This document shows, one piece after another, positions 15,836 through 24,641 of a DNA stretch of 40,422 bases (its first letter is position 1; each line of letters starts with the position of its first letter). A model generated the notes under the pieces. It ran no database searches. It was not told where the DNA came from and worked only from the letters and a program-made list of their open reading frames with translations. The DNA is taken from assembly GCF_001281175.1 (NCBI RefSeq), contig NZ_KQ440395.1, positions 105,151 through 145,572 on the forward strand, given 5' to 3'. The DNA comes from Apilactobacillus apinorum (GTDB lineage: Bacteria; Bacillota; Bacilli; Lactobacillales; Lactobacillaceae). Both the position numbers and the translations under genes were made by a program.

Positions 15836-16647
15836 TGCGAATTAATAAAAGTAAAATATTTGCCCGCTTGGTTATTATCTTGATCTTACTTTATTTAGTG
15901 GCCCCCGTTTTGGCAACTGTAGTGTATTCATTTTCAACAACATGGGTGAAAACTATTTTGCCAGAAGGATTGACCTTTCAATGGTATCAACAAATTCTAA
16001 CTAATCAAGATTTTATGCTATCTGTTTTACGGTCACTTTTTCTAGCAATTATGACCACGTTAGTCAGTATGATTATTTTTCTACCAGTGATTTTTTATGT
16101 CAATGTCTATAATTCTAAGATGAAAAAGCATCTTAAAATCATTACGGTATTACCTTACACGATTCCCGGGATTATTTTAGTTACAGGTTTAATGGAACTT
16201 TACCAAAATATACCGATTCCCAAAGTTATCGTTTTGATTTTAGCAATTACGTTCATTAGTTTGCCATTGTCATATCAAACGTTGGATAACACTTTTGTTG
16301 CGCATGATTATAAGGCGATGTTTGAACAAGCAATGTTGCTAGGGGATGGCCCGATAAAATCATTTATAAAGGTAATTCTGCCTAATATTAAATCTAGTAT
16401 TTTCATTTCTATGTTGTTAACCTTTGCGACGGCGTTTGGAGAATATGTGATTACTAATTTGTTATTAGGTGGAAATTTTGAAACTTTAAAAATTTATATG
16501 TATATATTAATGCAAGGAAATGGGCAAGCTAGCAGTGTCTTAACCACGATTTACTTTGTTTTGCTAGTAGTTATTTCAGCAGTGTTGATCTTTATTATGC
16601 GTCATTATAATCATCATACTAATAAGGACTGGAAGAAAGGATTGTGA
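15835..16647 (+). CDS. ABC transporter permease (second)
   Basis: A 270-residue permease with about six helices. The EAA-like coupling loop reads MFEQAMLLGDGPIKSFIKVILPNIKSSI (about residues 160-190). The ATG overlaps the previous stop (TAATG), and its own TGA overlaps an upstream GTG of the ATPase frame. This is the usual heterodimeric permease pair of PotBC/FbpB-like importers. Confidence 0.9.
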   Translation: MRINKSKIFARLVIILILLYLVAPVLATVVYSFSTTWVKTILPEGLTFQWYQQILTNQDFMLSVLRSLFLAIMTTLVSMIIFLPVIFYVNVYNSKMKKHLKIITVLPYTIPGIILVTGLMELYQNIPIPKVIVLILAITFISLPLSYQTLDNTFVAHDYKAMFEQAMLLGDGPIKSFIKVILPNIKSSIFISMLLTFATAFGEYVITNLLLGGNFETLKIYMYILMQGNGQASSVLTTIYFVLLVVISAVLIFIMRHYNHHTNKDWKKGL

Positions 16648-16652
16648 TAAAA

Positions 16653-17684
16653 ATGCCAAATCAATTTCTACAAATACAAGACTTATCTATAAGTTTCGAC
16701 AAAAGCGCGGTCATTAAAGATATGAACTTTAATATTCAAAAAGGTAGTCTTACAACGTTCCTCGGTCCCAGTGGCAGTGGGAAGACTACCGTTTTACGCG
16801 CTATTGCCGGGTTAAATACTCAAATAGGAGGCAAAATTTTATTAGATGGCCAAGATATTCATAATGTAGCGGCTAATAAACGTAATATTGGGATGGTTTT
16901 TCAATCGTATGCACTATTTCCTAATTTAACCGTTTTTGAAAATATTGCGTATGGATTAAAGGTCCGGAAGTTACCTAAAGCAGAAATTCGAGAAGCAGTG
17001 CAAGCCATGTTAGCCACGGTTGCATTATCCGATAAAGCGGATGCATATCCAGCTGATTTATCTGGAGGACAAAAGCAGCGAGTGGCTATTGCTCGTGCAA
17101 TGGTGTTAAAACCTAAATTGCTGTTACTAGATGAACCGCTAAGTGCCCTAGATGCTAAAATTAGGGTGAATCTTCGAGAACAAATTCGGTTGTATCAACA
17201 AAAATTTGGCATTACGATGATTTTTGTGACCCATGATCAAGCTGAAGCAATGGCGATTTCAGATGATATTGTTATCATTAATGATGGTAAGGTGCAACAA
17301 CAAGGCGCGCCAATCGAGATTTATAATAATCCAGCTAATCACTTCATTGCTAACTTTATCGGTAATAGTAATATTTTGTCGGGAGATCAATTGTTACAGT
17401 CGGGGCTTTCTAATCTGGATGCCAATGATATTGATACTGATACTAGCTATATTATTCGTCCGGAAGTCTTCAATATTGGTAAAGAATATCCATCCGATTA
17501 CCATATTCCAGGACAAGTTGTTTCTAGTTCAGTATTAGGGGACAGAATTGAATATGATGTTTCAGTGAATGACCAGTTGTCCTTTAAAGTGGAAAGTCTT
17601 AACCATAATAATCAATTGCTAGCGGGTAGTTGGATTGATCTAGCGATTAATCAATGTGATATTAAGCAAGTGGGGGTTAATTAA
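16653..17684 (+). CDS. ABC transporter ATP-binding protein
   Basis: A 343-residue ATPase. Visible motifs are Walker A GPSGSGKTT, Q-loop FQSYALFPNLTVFENIAYG, signature LSGGQKQRVAIARAM, Walker B LLLLDEPLSALD, H-loop VTHDQAEAM and a C-terminal TOBE-like domain (about residues 230-343), typical of the polyamine/iron/phosphonate class. The start is ambiguous: GTG 16644 overlaps the permease stop, while ATG 16653 is better spaced from AAAGGA. No clear terminator follows. Confidence 0.92.
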   Translation: MPNQFLQIQDLSISFDKSAVIKDMNFNIQKGSLTTFLGPSGSGKTTVLRAIAGLNTQIGGKILLDGQDIHNVAANKRNIGMVFQSYALFPNLTVFENIAYGLKVRKLPKAEIREAVQAMLATVALSDKADAYPADLSGGQKQRVAIARAMVLKPKLLLLDEPLSALDAKIRVNLREQIRLYQQKFGITMIFVTHDQAEAMAISDDIVIINDGKVQQQGAPIEIYNNPANHFIANFIGNSNILSGDQLLQSGLSNLDANDIDTDTSYIIRPEVFNIGKEYPSDYHIPGQVVSSSVLGDRIEYDVSVNDQLSFKVESLNHNNQLLAGSWIDLAINQCDIKQVGVN

Positions 17685-17781
17685 CAAATCTTAGTAAAAA
17701 CTTTACCTTCATTCACCTTCAAATGATTTATGATAGGGCTAGATAATTAAATTTATCTAATCTAAACATTGAGGTGATATT

Positions 17782-17979
17782 ATGAGTTTGGAAAACGAAA
17801 AAGATAAAGTGGTCGGAAAGGCTACTGAATTGAAAGGTAAAGTAACTGGTAACAAGTTTGATGAACTAAAAGGGAAGGCACAAAACTTCTTTGGCAAGGC
17901 CAAAGACAGTTTTGATGAAGCCCGCCGTAAGTCAGAAGCTCGTCGTAGTGAACGTGAACAAAAAGATGCAGATAAATAA
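17782..17979 (+). CDS. CsbD-like stress protein
   Basis: A 65-residue, highly charged protein with the CsbD family pattern: KDKVVGKATELKGKVTGN, then DELKGKAQNFFGKAKD and a basic/acidic tail. GAGGTGAT precedes the ATG. Family members are abundant under general stress; the molecular role is not established. It was followed by a terminator hairpin that is now split by an insertion sequence. Confidence 0.85.
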   Translation: MSLENEKDKVVGKATELKGKVTGNKFDELKGKAQNFFGKAKDSFDEARRKSEARRSEREQKDADK

Positions 17980-18000
17980 AAAGACGCCGATGGTGCACTG

Positions 18001-18037
18001 CACCCCAAAGTTTGTACAAAACTTTGGGGTGTTTTTT
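18001..18037 (+). terminator. Inward-facing terminator hairpin in the IS left end
   Basis: CACCCCAAAGTTT/AAACTTTGGGGTG (13-bp perfect stem, 5-base loop), then six T and the orfA GTG. It can stop transcription entering from csbD, and the GGGG available as orfA ribosome site lies in the stem. Confidence 0.8.
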
Positions 18038-18547
18038 GTGTCTAAATATAAAGTACAAGTTAAATTAAACGTAATTAACGCATACCTAAACGGTATGGGA
18101 TCACAAATGGTAGCTAGAAAGTTTGGAATCAAAAGTAGAAATACTGTTTTATGTTGGGTTAAGAGTTACCAAAAACATGGACTAAATGGTCTGAAAAAAA
18201 GAAAGAATATAATCGAATACTCTACTAAAGAGAAACAATATATATTAAACTGGATGAAAACGACTAAATCATCTTATCCAGAGGTAGCTTATCATTTTAA
18301 TATTCCTTCTCCATCAACTATCTGGACTTGGGAAAAACGACTAGAGCAAAAAGGTATTGATGGTTTATTGTCCCGAAGGGAAAGAAAATCCGTGACAAAA
18401 AAGAAAACTAATAAAATCAATTCAAACAACACTAATACCGATAAAGAAAAATTGAAGAAACTTGAAGAAGAAAACTTAATGTTGAAAATAGAGAACGATT
18501 TCTTAAAAAAATTGAGGGCCTTAGACGACGAAGAAGACCAGAAGTAA
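18038..18547 (+). CDS. IS3-family transposase OrfA
   Basis: 169 residues from the GTG at 18038; the frame is open further upstream through csbD but that part lies outside the element or in its end. Two helix-turn-helix units are visible (NAYLNGMGSQMVARKFGIKSRNTVLCWVKSY and a second around YHFNIPSPSTIWTWEK) and a leucine-zipper-like C-terminus (KLKKLEEENLMLKIENDFLKKL), used for oligomerisation in this family. Near the end the codons TTA AAA AAA TTG (18503-18514) form an A-AAA-AAA heptamer in the right register for -1 frameshifting into orfB. Confidence 0.9.
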   Translation: MSKYKVQVKLNVINAYLNGMGSQMVARKFGIKSRNTVLCWVKSYQKHGLNGLKKRKNIIEYSTKEKQYILNWMKTTKSSYPEVAYHFNIPSPSTIWTWEKRLEQKGIDGLLSRRERKSVTKKKTNKINSNNTNTDKEKLKKLEEENLMLKIENDFLKKLRALDDEEDQK

Positions 18548-19413
18548 TTATTAAAATAATCGACGAACTAAGGCTGAAATACCACACTACTAAAACATTA
18601 ATACTAAAGGCATTGAGGATATCTAGAAGTACCTATTATTACATTAGATCAATCCAAAATAATCCTGATAAGCACGCTGGAATCACTAAAATTATCCAGG
18701 ACATTAAAGATAAAAATAAATCCTACGGATATAGAAGAGTGTGCTTAGAATTAACTAATCGTGGATATTGTGTTAATCATAAACTAGTATTAAAGATAAT
18801 GAAAAAGAATAATTTACTATCTTCATCATATTCAAGAAAAACACGTAAATATAATTCCTATCGTGGTCAAATTGGAGAACTTAAATCAAATCAATTAAAT
18901 CGAAGATTTAATACTGACAGACCATATCAAAAGCTCTGTACTGATATCAGTGAATTCAGATATGGAAATTGTGATATGAATCATCGTGTTTACCTTTCAC
19001 CTATTATGGATTTATTTTCTGGTGAAGTAATATCCTATAATATTAGCAGCCATCCAAACATGAACTGTGTTATGAAACCTTTAAAAGAAGTTATTTCATT
19101 AGTTAAAGATTTACCATACAGAACGACTATTCATAGTGATCAGGGAGCTCAGTATCAAAGCCATATCTGGCAAAAAGAGCTTAAGAAGAATAAGATATTT
19201 CAAAGCATGTCCCGTAAGGGAAATTGTATAGATAACTCACCAATGGAATCTTTTTTTCATATTATGAAAGCTGAAATTATGGACTGTCATTATGACTTTA
19301 AAGAAGATTTGATTTCTTCAATGAAAATATGGATTGATTATTACAATAATCATCGTATTAAAACAAAACTAGGCGGAAAGTCACCGGTTCAATACCGGAA
19401 ACTTTCCGCCTAG
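18511..19413 (+). CDS. IS3-family transposase OrfB (DDE integrase), expressed by -1 frameshift
   Basis: In the -1 frame from the slippery site the frame continues IEGLRRRRPEVIIKIIDEL and into the HTH_21/integrase core; a TTG at 18613 is the first possible independent start. Catalytic residues: Asp in LCTDISEF, Asp in IHSDQGAQY and Glu in PMESFFHIMKAE (D-D-35-E spacing), then the IS150-type end YNNHRIKTKLGGKSPVQYR. No stops or gaps, so the element is probably active. The stop codon lies in the right arm of a strong hairpin at 19369-19413. Confidence 0.9.
   Translation: MEGLRRRRRPEVIIKIIDELRLKYHTTKTLILKALRISRSTYYYIRSIQNNPDKHAGITKIIQDIKDKNKSYGYRRVCLELTNRGYCVNHKLVLKIMKKNNLLSSSYSRKTRKYNSYRGQIGELKSNQLNRRFNTDRPYQKLCTDISEFRYGNCDMNHRVYLSPIMDLFSGEVISYNISSHPNMNCVMKPLKEVISLVKDLPYRTTIHSDQGAQYQSHIWQKELKKNKIFQSMSRKGNCIDNSPMESFFHIMKAEIMDCHYDFKEDLISSMKIWIDYYNNHRIKTKLGGKSPVQYRKLSA
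19369..19413 (+). repeat. Strong hairpin at the 3' end of orfB
   Basis: CTAGGCGGAAAGT (19369-19381) pairs with ACTTTCCGCCTAG (19401-19413), with an inner CCGG/CCGG pairing. It spans the last codons and stop, then A-rich sequence. It may terminate transcription or stabilise the transposase mRNA. Confidence 0.7.
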
Positions 19414-19468
19414 GAAAAAATATAATAATGTACAACTTTTGGGGTGCACATCATGGGCGTCTTTTTTG

Positions 19469-19552
19469 TTATCTCACTTCTCGTGATTAGAATTATTGTT
19501 TAGCTAAGGCTAAGCTATTGATAATCACTAACTTGTCTTCATCGCAACTTGG
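19469..19552 (-). pseudogene. Relic of the 3' end of the ROK paralogue
   Basis: Sequence 19459-19552 repeats 19789-19882 at a constant offset of 330 bp with only scattered differences. On the minus strand it reads SCDEDKLVIIN-SLALAKQ, then two in-frame stops, then SREVR and the stop, matching the last 28 or so codons of the ROK gene at 19799. The terminator before it was copied too. It is a dead fragment left by a local duplication. Confidence 0.8.
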
Positions 19553-19729
19553 TTATTTTTGATTATTATGACGATCCCTAACCCATAGGACAGCGGTTGC
19601 TAATAATGCGATAATCAAGATTAAATGAAATAAACGTCCGACGTTGCTACTAGTTAGATTGTCATCACTAATTAAAACGATGTTAACTAATAAGACACCG
19701 ACCATTGATATGTTGTACTTATTTCTAAT
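19553..19729 (-). CDS. Small two-helix membrane protein, apparent ATT start
   Basis: 58 codons (ATT AGA AAT AAG TAC AAC...) aligned residue by residue with the 13471-13647 protein: hydrophobic helix, SDDNLTSSNVGRLFHLILIIALL, then WVRDRHNNQK. AAAGGAG lies seven bases before the ATT, at the place where the paralogue has GTG. The first in-frame ATG (19705) would remove half of the first helix and has no ribosome site. Either the gene uses a rare ATT start or its start codon has recently decayed. It is too short and lacks a standard start, so automatic calls may miss it. Confidence 0.55.
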   Translation of the reverse strand: MRNKYNISMVGVLLVNIVLISDDNLTSSNVGRLFHLILIIALLATAVLWVRDRHNNQK

Positions 19730-19769
19730 TGGATTACTCCTTTGAATTGATAATTATATTTTATCACAC

Positions 19770-19797
19770 AAAAAAGACGCTGAAATGCGTCTTTTTT
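19770..19797 (-). terminator. Terminator of the scrK-pgi-ROK operon
   Basis: AAAAAAGACGC/GCGTCTTTTTT with a six-base loop, directly after the ROK stop on the minus strand. It is homologous to the terminator split by the IS. Confidence 0.9.
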
Positions 19798-19798
19798 G

Positions 19799-20689
19799 TT
19801 ATCTCACTTCTTGTGAGTAAAATTGTTGTTTAGCTAAAGCTAAGTTACCGATAATCGCTAACTTGTCTTCATCGCAACTAGGAAGGGTGATGTATTGATC
19901 AACATCGCCGACATTCAAGTAGTTGTTTAATAATTGCTTGAACTGTTCCTTTACCTTTTGAAGTTCGATTTCATTGACGATACTACCACCTAATATGATT
20001 TTTTGTGGTCTTACGAAAACGGTGGTTTGTACTAAAGATTGAGCAATATAGTAAGCCACGATATCCCAGATAGGATTAAACATGGAAATTTCTTCAGGTT
20101 TTTGACCCATGCGAGCTTCAATAGCTGGTGTTGACACCAATCCTTCTAAGCAGTCGCTTTGGTATGGGCAGACTCCGGGAAAGTCCATATCATCTACGTG
20201 ACGTTGCGGAATAATATGTCCAATTTCTGGACTACCCATGGTTCCAACAAATTTTCCATCATTGACGATACCAACTCCGACTCCATCACTGATGGTGATG
20301 TATGAAAGTGCCAAGATGGGATCGTCTTGTAAAATGGATTGGATGTATTCACCATAAGCGCGACTGTTAACATCAGTGGTAAATGAAATCGGAATTTTAA
20401 AGTGATGACGTAATGTGCCTAATAGGTTCACATTTTGCCAATTTTCTCTTGAAGATTCCTTAATGTAGCCATATTGTGATGAATAAGTTCTAAGTTCCAA
20501 TGGTCCAAATGAGGAAACACCAATGGCAGCTAAGTCGTCAAAACCATCGAAGTAATCAATGACTTTTTTCAAAGTTACAGCGGGGGTGGATAAATCAATT
20601 GTGATACGGTCTAAGATGTTACATTTACCGTCACCGACAGCACACACCATTTGGTTGTGATCTGTGGTGCAGAGACTTCCTAATAACAT
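19799..20689 (-). CDS. Degenerate ROK-family sugar kinase paralogue (possible pseudokinase)
   Basis: A 296-residue protein, clearly paralogous over its full length to the fructokinase two genes upstream. The phosphate loop EAGGTK of the fructokinase is replaced by CTTDHNQM, the second glycine loop GTGVGAG reads SDGVGVG, and the zinc ligand His of CPYHHSC is Gln (CPYQSDC, residue 177). The catalytic Asp (TTDVN, residue 106), His158, Cys174 and Cys180 remain. Loss of the ATP loop suggests it no longer phosphorylates sugar and may instead bind fructose or its partner kinase. It is the last gene of the operon, 19 bp after pgi, and intact in frame, which argues it is still under selection. Confidence 0.8.
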   Translation of the reverse strand: MLLGSLCTTDHNQMVCAVGDGKCNILDRITIDLSTPAVTLKKVIDYFDGFDDLAAIGVSSFGPLELRTYSSQYGYIKESSRENWQNVNLLGTLRHHFKIPISFTTDVNSRAYGEYIQSILQDDPILALSYITISDGVGVGIVNDGKFVGTMGSPEIGHIIPQRHVDDMDFPGVCPYQSDCLEGLVSTPAIEARMGQKPEEISMFNPIWDIVAYYIAQSLVQTTVFVRPQKIILGGSIVNEIELQKVKEQFKQLLNNYLNVGDVDQYITLPSCDEDKLAIIGNLALAKQQFYSQEVR

Positions 20690-20708
20690 GTTATCGCCTC
20701 TTTACTTT

Positions 20709-22064
20709 TTAGTGAAATTCTTTTTGATCTTGTTCTTGAATGGATTGACGTAATTCTTCGTATCCAGGCTTACCTAATAGTGCAAACATGTTTTGTTTGT
20801 AGTCTTCGACACCGGGTTGATTAAATGGATTAATTCCATTTAGATATCCCGAAGTTGCAATCGCAAATTCAAAGAAGTAAATCAAGTAACCAAGTGTCTC
20901 AGCAGAATTATCTTCAATTTGAATTAACATGTTAGGAACGCCACCATTAGTATGAGCTAAGACTACGGCTTCACGAGCAGTTTTATTAACCGCATCCATA
21001 GAAGTTTGTTCAAGGTATTGGAGGCCATCTAGGTTCTCATCTAATGTGGGGATACCTAAGTTTGAAGCCGGTTGTTTGATTTCCACTACGGTTTCCATCA
21101 AGTTTCGCATGCCTTCTTGAATGTATTGACCTAATGAATGAAGGTCGGTACTAAAGATAGCTGAGCTAGGGTAGATGCCTTTGTGGTCTTTACCTTCACT
21201 TTCGCCAGCTAATTGTTTCCACCATTCAGCTAGGAAACGAAGATGGGGTTCATAGCTTTCTAAGATTTCGTTGGTATAGCCTTTCCGGTACAAAATATTA
21301 CGGTAGGCAGCATATAATAACGCATCGTTATCTTCTACATCCGCTGCTTTTAATTCACGTTGGGCTTCGGCAGCACCACCCATTAAAGCATCAATGTCGA
21401 TTCCAGAAGCGGCAATAGGTAATAATCCCACAGGGGTTAAAACGGAGTAACGACCGCCGACTCCGTCGGGAATTACGAAACTAGTAAACCCTTTATCGAC
21501 AGCTTCAGAGTGTAGAGCTCCTTTTTGCGCATCTGTAGTAACGTAGGTTCTACGGTTGGCTTCGGCTTCACCGTATTTTTCGATTAACTTTTCACGGAAA
21601 ATTCGAAAAGCCATCGCTGGTTCCGTTGTGGTTCCCGACTTAGAAATGACGTTAATTGAGAAGTCACGATCACCAATAGTTCGAATTAAATCAGCGGTAT
21701 AAGTAGGACTAATGGTATTGCCGGCGAAGAAGATTTGCGGATGCTTTTCAGTGCCTTCGAGGTTGAAAAAGCTGCCATGTAGAAAATCTAAAGCCATTTT
21801 AGCGCCAAGGTATGAACCGCCGATTCCAATCACAATGAGGACATCAGAATCATCTTGAATTTGACGAGCAGCGTCTTTAATACGGTCGAATTCAACATGG
21901 TCATAGTCCGTAGGTAGATTAATCCAATCACCCATATGGGCCTCTACCCCAGTGCCTTTTACTAATAGGTCACGAGCGGTAGTTACCATTGGGGCGATTT
22001 CAGTTAGTTCATTGGTGGCCACGAATTTTTGTAGACCTAAAGTATCTAATTGAACTCTTTTCAT
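20709..22064 (-). CDS. pgi: Glucose-6-phosphate isomerase
   Basis: A 451-residue enzyme interconverting glucose-6-phosphate and fructose-6-phosphate, of usual Gram-positive length. Motifs: [33 protein letters not shown], the signature [23 protein letters not shown], and [28 protein letters not shown]. It sits between fructokinase and its paralogue, with 17-19 bp gaps and its own GGAGG site, so fructose phosphorylated by ScrK is isomerised by the co-expressed enzyme. It is cytosolic. Confidence 0.97.
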   Translation of the reverse strand: MKRVQLDTLGLQKFVATNELTEIAPMVTTARDLLVKGTGVEAHMGDWINLPTDYDHVEFDRIKDAARQIQDDSDVLIVIGIGGSYLGAKMALDFLHGSFFNLEGTEKHPQIFFAGNTISPTYTADLIRTIGDRDFSINVISKSGTTTEPAMAFRIFREKLIEKYGEAEANRRTYVTTDAQKGALHSEAVDKGFTSFVIPDGVGGRYSVLTPVGLLPIAASGIDIDALMGGAAEAQRELKAADVEDNDALLYAAYRNILYRKGYTNEILESYEPHLRFLAEWWKQLAGESEGKDHKGIYPSSAIFSTDLHSLGQYIQEGMRNLMETVVEIKQPASNLGIPTLDENLDGLQYLEQTSMDAVNKTAREAVVLAHTNGGVPNMLIQIEDNSAETLGYLIYFFEFAIATSGYLNGINPFNQPGVEDYKQNMFALLGKPGYEELRQSIQEQDQKEFH

Positions 22065-22081
22065 AATTAATCCTCCATCAA

Positions 22082-22978
22082 TTAATCGATTTTAACGATG
22101 TTTTCTTTGTAGTATTGACGTGAAGCAAGGGCAAAGTTACCGATCGTAGCAGAACCGTTATCTTCACATGCAGGCATGGTGATGTAGTAATCTAAATCAC
22201 CAACGTTGACATAATCTTTAAACATTTCTTTGAATTGAGCGCGGACTTTTTCTACCACTGTTTCAGAGATAACGCCTCCACCTAAAATAACCTTTTGTGG
22301 TCTGATAAATAGGGTAGCTTGCATTACGGCTTGCGCAATGTAATTAGCGACAATATCCCATACTGGATCGTCCATTGCCACATCTTTACCTTTTTTACCA
22401 CAACGGATATCAAAAGTAGGACCAGCGGCTAAGCCTTCCAAACAACTGTGGTGATATGGACATAATCCTTCGAAATCTAGGTCCTTAGGATGGCGTTTTA
22501 GATAAGTATGTCCGGCTTCAGGATGTCCTAATGAACCAATGAATGAGCCTTCATTAATAATTCCGGCACCCACACCAGTTCCAAAAGTGTAGTAAACCAA
22601 AGTTTGTAATGGGTTATGGTTGCGAATCGATGTAATGTATTCACCATAGGCAGAACCATTAACATCAGTAGTCCAAAAGATAGGAATATCAAAAGCGGCT
22701 TTCATAGTTCCTAAGAAATTAGTGTTAGACCAGTTAGGTTTAGGGGTATCAGTAATGTATCCATATTTAGGTGAATCGGTTCTGACTTCGATAGGGCCAA
22801 ATGAGGCGATGCTCATGGCAGTTAAATCATCGAATTTTTGGAAGTATTCAACACATTTTTTCAGTGTTTCATCAGGAGTAGTAGTGGGAATTCTTACGCT
22901 ATCTAAAATTTCATAGTTTTCGTTACCAACAGCGCAGACGAATTTAGTTCCACCTGCTTCAATGCTTGCAAATTTCAT
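22082..22978 (-). CDS. scrK: Fructokinase, ROK family
   Basis: A 298-residue ATP-dependent fructokinase. It has the N-terminal phosphate loop EAGGTK (residues 7-12), catalytic Asp105 in TTDVN, the GTGVGAG loop, and the zinc site His157, Cys173, His176 and Cys179 (in CPYHHSC). AAAGGAG precedes the ATG. It is first gene of the operon with pgi and the degenerate paralogue and is divergent from scrB, so the set handles sucrose/fructose. A cre-like half site lies in its leader. Confidence 0.93.
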   Translation of the reverse strand: MKFASIEAGGTKFVCAVGNENYEILDSVRIPTTTPDETLKKCVEYFQKFDDLTAMSIASFGPIEVRTDSPKYGYITDTPKPNWSNTNFLGTMKAAFDIPIFWTTDVNGSAYGEYITSIRNHNPLQTLVYYTFGTGVGAGIINEGSFIGSLGHPEAGHTYLKRHPKDLDFEGLCPYHHSCLEGLAAGPTFDIRCGKKGKDVAMDDPVWDIVANYIAQAVMQATLFIRPQKVILGGGVISETVVEKVRAQFKEMFKDYVNVGDLDYYITMPACEDNGSATIGNFALASRQYYKENIVKID

Positions 22979-23004
22979 AATGTAAATCTCCTTTGGGTTT
23001 GATC

Positions 23005-23020
23005 TAAGGAGGCGCTTACA
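23005..23020 (-). promoter_or_regulatory. Possible cre (catabolite) site before scrK
   Basis: On the minus strand TGTAAGCGCCTCCT fits the cre consensus TGWAAGCGYTWNCA at 12 of 14 positions, with a perfect left half. It would place CcpA control on the scrK operon. A partial match only. Confidence 0.4.
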
Positions 23021-23161
23021 TTGTCTCCTTATCCATAATTATGGACTCGAATTCGATAAATACAAGCTAAAAATATTTAAAAATTAGTTAAGATATTATA
23101 AAAAAATTGTTATTGCCATCTAACATGTTAGGATGGAGTTATTAAATTTTTATAAAACTTA

Positions 23162-23199
23162 TAAAAACGATTTTTAAAAGGTAATAAACCTGATAAAAT
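23162..23199 (+). promoter_or_regulatory. Promoter and LacI-like operator of scrB
   Basis: An extended -10, TGA-TAAAAT, lies at 23191-23199. The near-palindrome TAAAAACGATTTTTA (23162-23176) with central CG, the style of LacI-family operators such as ScrR, covers the -35 zone. Further up, TAACATGTTA inside CATC...GATG (23117-23135) is a second dyad. No scrR gene is in the window. Confidence 0.4.
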
Positions 23200-23234
23200 G
23201 TAGCCAATTATAGTTAGAATCGAGGTATATAACC

Positions 23235-24641
23235 ATGGATAAAAATTATTGGACATTAGATCGATTAGGACGATTATATAAAGATTGGGATCCCCAAGTA
23301 TTGACGGATTTATCTGCACAAGTTGCTAAATCCAAATGGCGTCCGGGTTACCATATTACGACTAAGACCGGCTTGTTAAATGACCCCAATGGATTTTCAT
23401 ATTTTAATGGGCAATGGCATTTATTTAATCAAGCTTTTCCCTATGGTGCTGTGCACGGCTTAAAGAGTTGGCAACATAATGTTTCGGATGATTTAATACA
23501 TTGGCGTGTGGTGGATAAACCAATGGTGCCGGATATTTATTCTGATCGCAATGGTTGCTATTCTGGTAGTGCGATTAATGTTGATGATAAATTATTTATT
23601 ATGTATACCGGTAATACGTTTGAAGGCAGTGAATTTACGCGTCATCCTTATCAAGATGGTGCTTGGATGGATGCTGATAATAATATTGAAAAATTAGCAG
23701 AACCATTAATTGCCGATTCTCCCTCAGGAGTAACGGGGCATTTCAGAGATCCGCAAATTATTAAGCATGATGATTATTACTATGCTTTTATTGGCGCGCA
23801 AACCGTGGATAATACCGGTGAGATTCTAACTTATCGTAGTCGTCAAGTAGATTCCGGATGGGAATTATATAAGAAGTTAGACTTAGGAACTGATAATTTA
23901 GGCTATATGGCTGAGTGTCCCAATGTTGGTTTTGTCGATGGAAAAGTAGTGGTTATTTTTTGTCCTCAAGGTGCGGACAAGGCAGCTTTTCATTATGATA
24001 ATGTCCACCCTAATGCCTATATCATCGCTGATGAATTAGATTTCTCTGCCATGAAACTGGTAAATCCTTCACCTATGCAACAACTCGATGAAGGGTTTGA
24101 TTATTATGCCACACAACTGTTAAATGCTCCTGATGGTCGCTTGCTATCAGTGGGCTGGATTGGATTACCAGATACGGAATATTTATCGGATCAAGACGGT
24201 TGGGAAGGTGAACTTTCGATGGTTCGTGAATTACACATATCCAATGGCAGTTTAGTACAATCACCAGTGAATGAATTAGAGACCATTATTGATGACACGC
24301 CAGCTACAGCTAATGATTTACAGCGACTAATAACGGCTGCACCATTGGCTAGTCAGTTTAGCTTGTACTTGGATTCAACCGATAGTTATTTGCATCTGGC
24401 TTATGATGAATCTGACCGGCAATGGACGTTGGTTCGTAAGAACGTAGGCGAAGAAGCAGTCACTAGAAGCTTTCAAGGCGATCCATCGTCATTGTCAATT
24501 TACTTAGATAATTCCGTGTTCGAGATTTTTATTAACGGTGGTAAAGTCACCATGACAGGACAATTTTTCCATGATGGAAAATCCATTCAGGTGTCAACGA
24601 CATCTATGGACATTAAACAAAAGAAAATTCAAAACATGTAA
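23235..24641 (+). CDS. scrB: Sucrose-6-phosphate hydrolase (GH32 beta-fructofuranosidase)
   Basis: A 468-residue cytosolic GH32 enzyme. Catalytic and binding motifs: LLNDPNG (nucleophile Asp50), the FRDPQ transition-state Asp172, and AECPN (acid/base Glu226), with the beta-sandwich C-terminal domain following (DNSVFEIFINGGKVTMTGQFF). There is no signal peptide, consistent with hydrolysis of internal sucrose-6-phosphate or sucrose to glucose-(6-P) and fructose. It is divergent from scrK-pgi, so the two transcripts complete the route into fructose-6-phosphate. No sucrose PTS or permease is visible here. Confidence 0.93.
   Translation: MDKNYWTLDRLGRLYKDWDPQVLTDLSAQVAKSKWRPGYHITTKTGLLNDPNGFSYFNGQWHLFNQAFPYGAVHGLKSWQHNVSDDLIHWRVVDKPMVPDIYSDRNGCYSGSAINVDDKLFIMYTGNTFEGSEFTRHPYQDGAWMDADNNIEKLAEPLIADSPSGVTGHFRDPQIIKHDDYYYAFIGAQTVDNTGEILTYRSRQVDSGWELYKKLDLGTDNLGYMAECPNVGFVDGKVVVIFCPQGADKAAFHYDNVHPNAYIIADELDFSAMKLVNPSPMQQLDEGFDYYATQLLNAPDGRLLSVGWIGLPDTEYLSDQDGWEGELSMVRELHISNGSLVQSPVNELETIIDDTPATANDLQRLITAAPLASQFSLYLDSTDSYLHLAYDESDRQWTLVRKNVGEEAVTRSFQGDPSSLSIYLDNSVFEIFINGGKVTMTGQFFHDGKSIQVSTTSMDIKQKKIQNM

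Larger units (their letters stand above)
17994..19453 (+). mobile_element. IS3-family (IS150-like) insertion sequence, 1460 bp, intact
   Basis: The ends are imperfect inverted repeats, TGCACTGCACCCCAAAGTTT on the left and TGATGTGCACCCCAAAAGTT on the right as read inward, with the TG...CA termini of the family. A 3-bp target duplication TGG flanks it (17991-17993 and 19454-19456). Inside are orfA and orfB in a -1 relationship with a slippery A7, DDE residues intact. Removing the element and one TGG restores a perfect terminator, AAAAAGACGCC-GAT-GGGCGTCTTTTTT minus the duplication, so it inserted in a terminator loop. Confidence 0.93.

Noticed and set aside
17891-18037. Upstream extension of the orfA frame through csbD
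   Set aside because: It lies mostly outside the insertion sequence and passes through its terminator hairpin; orfA starts at GTG 18038.
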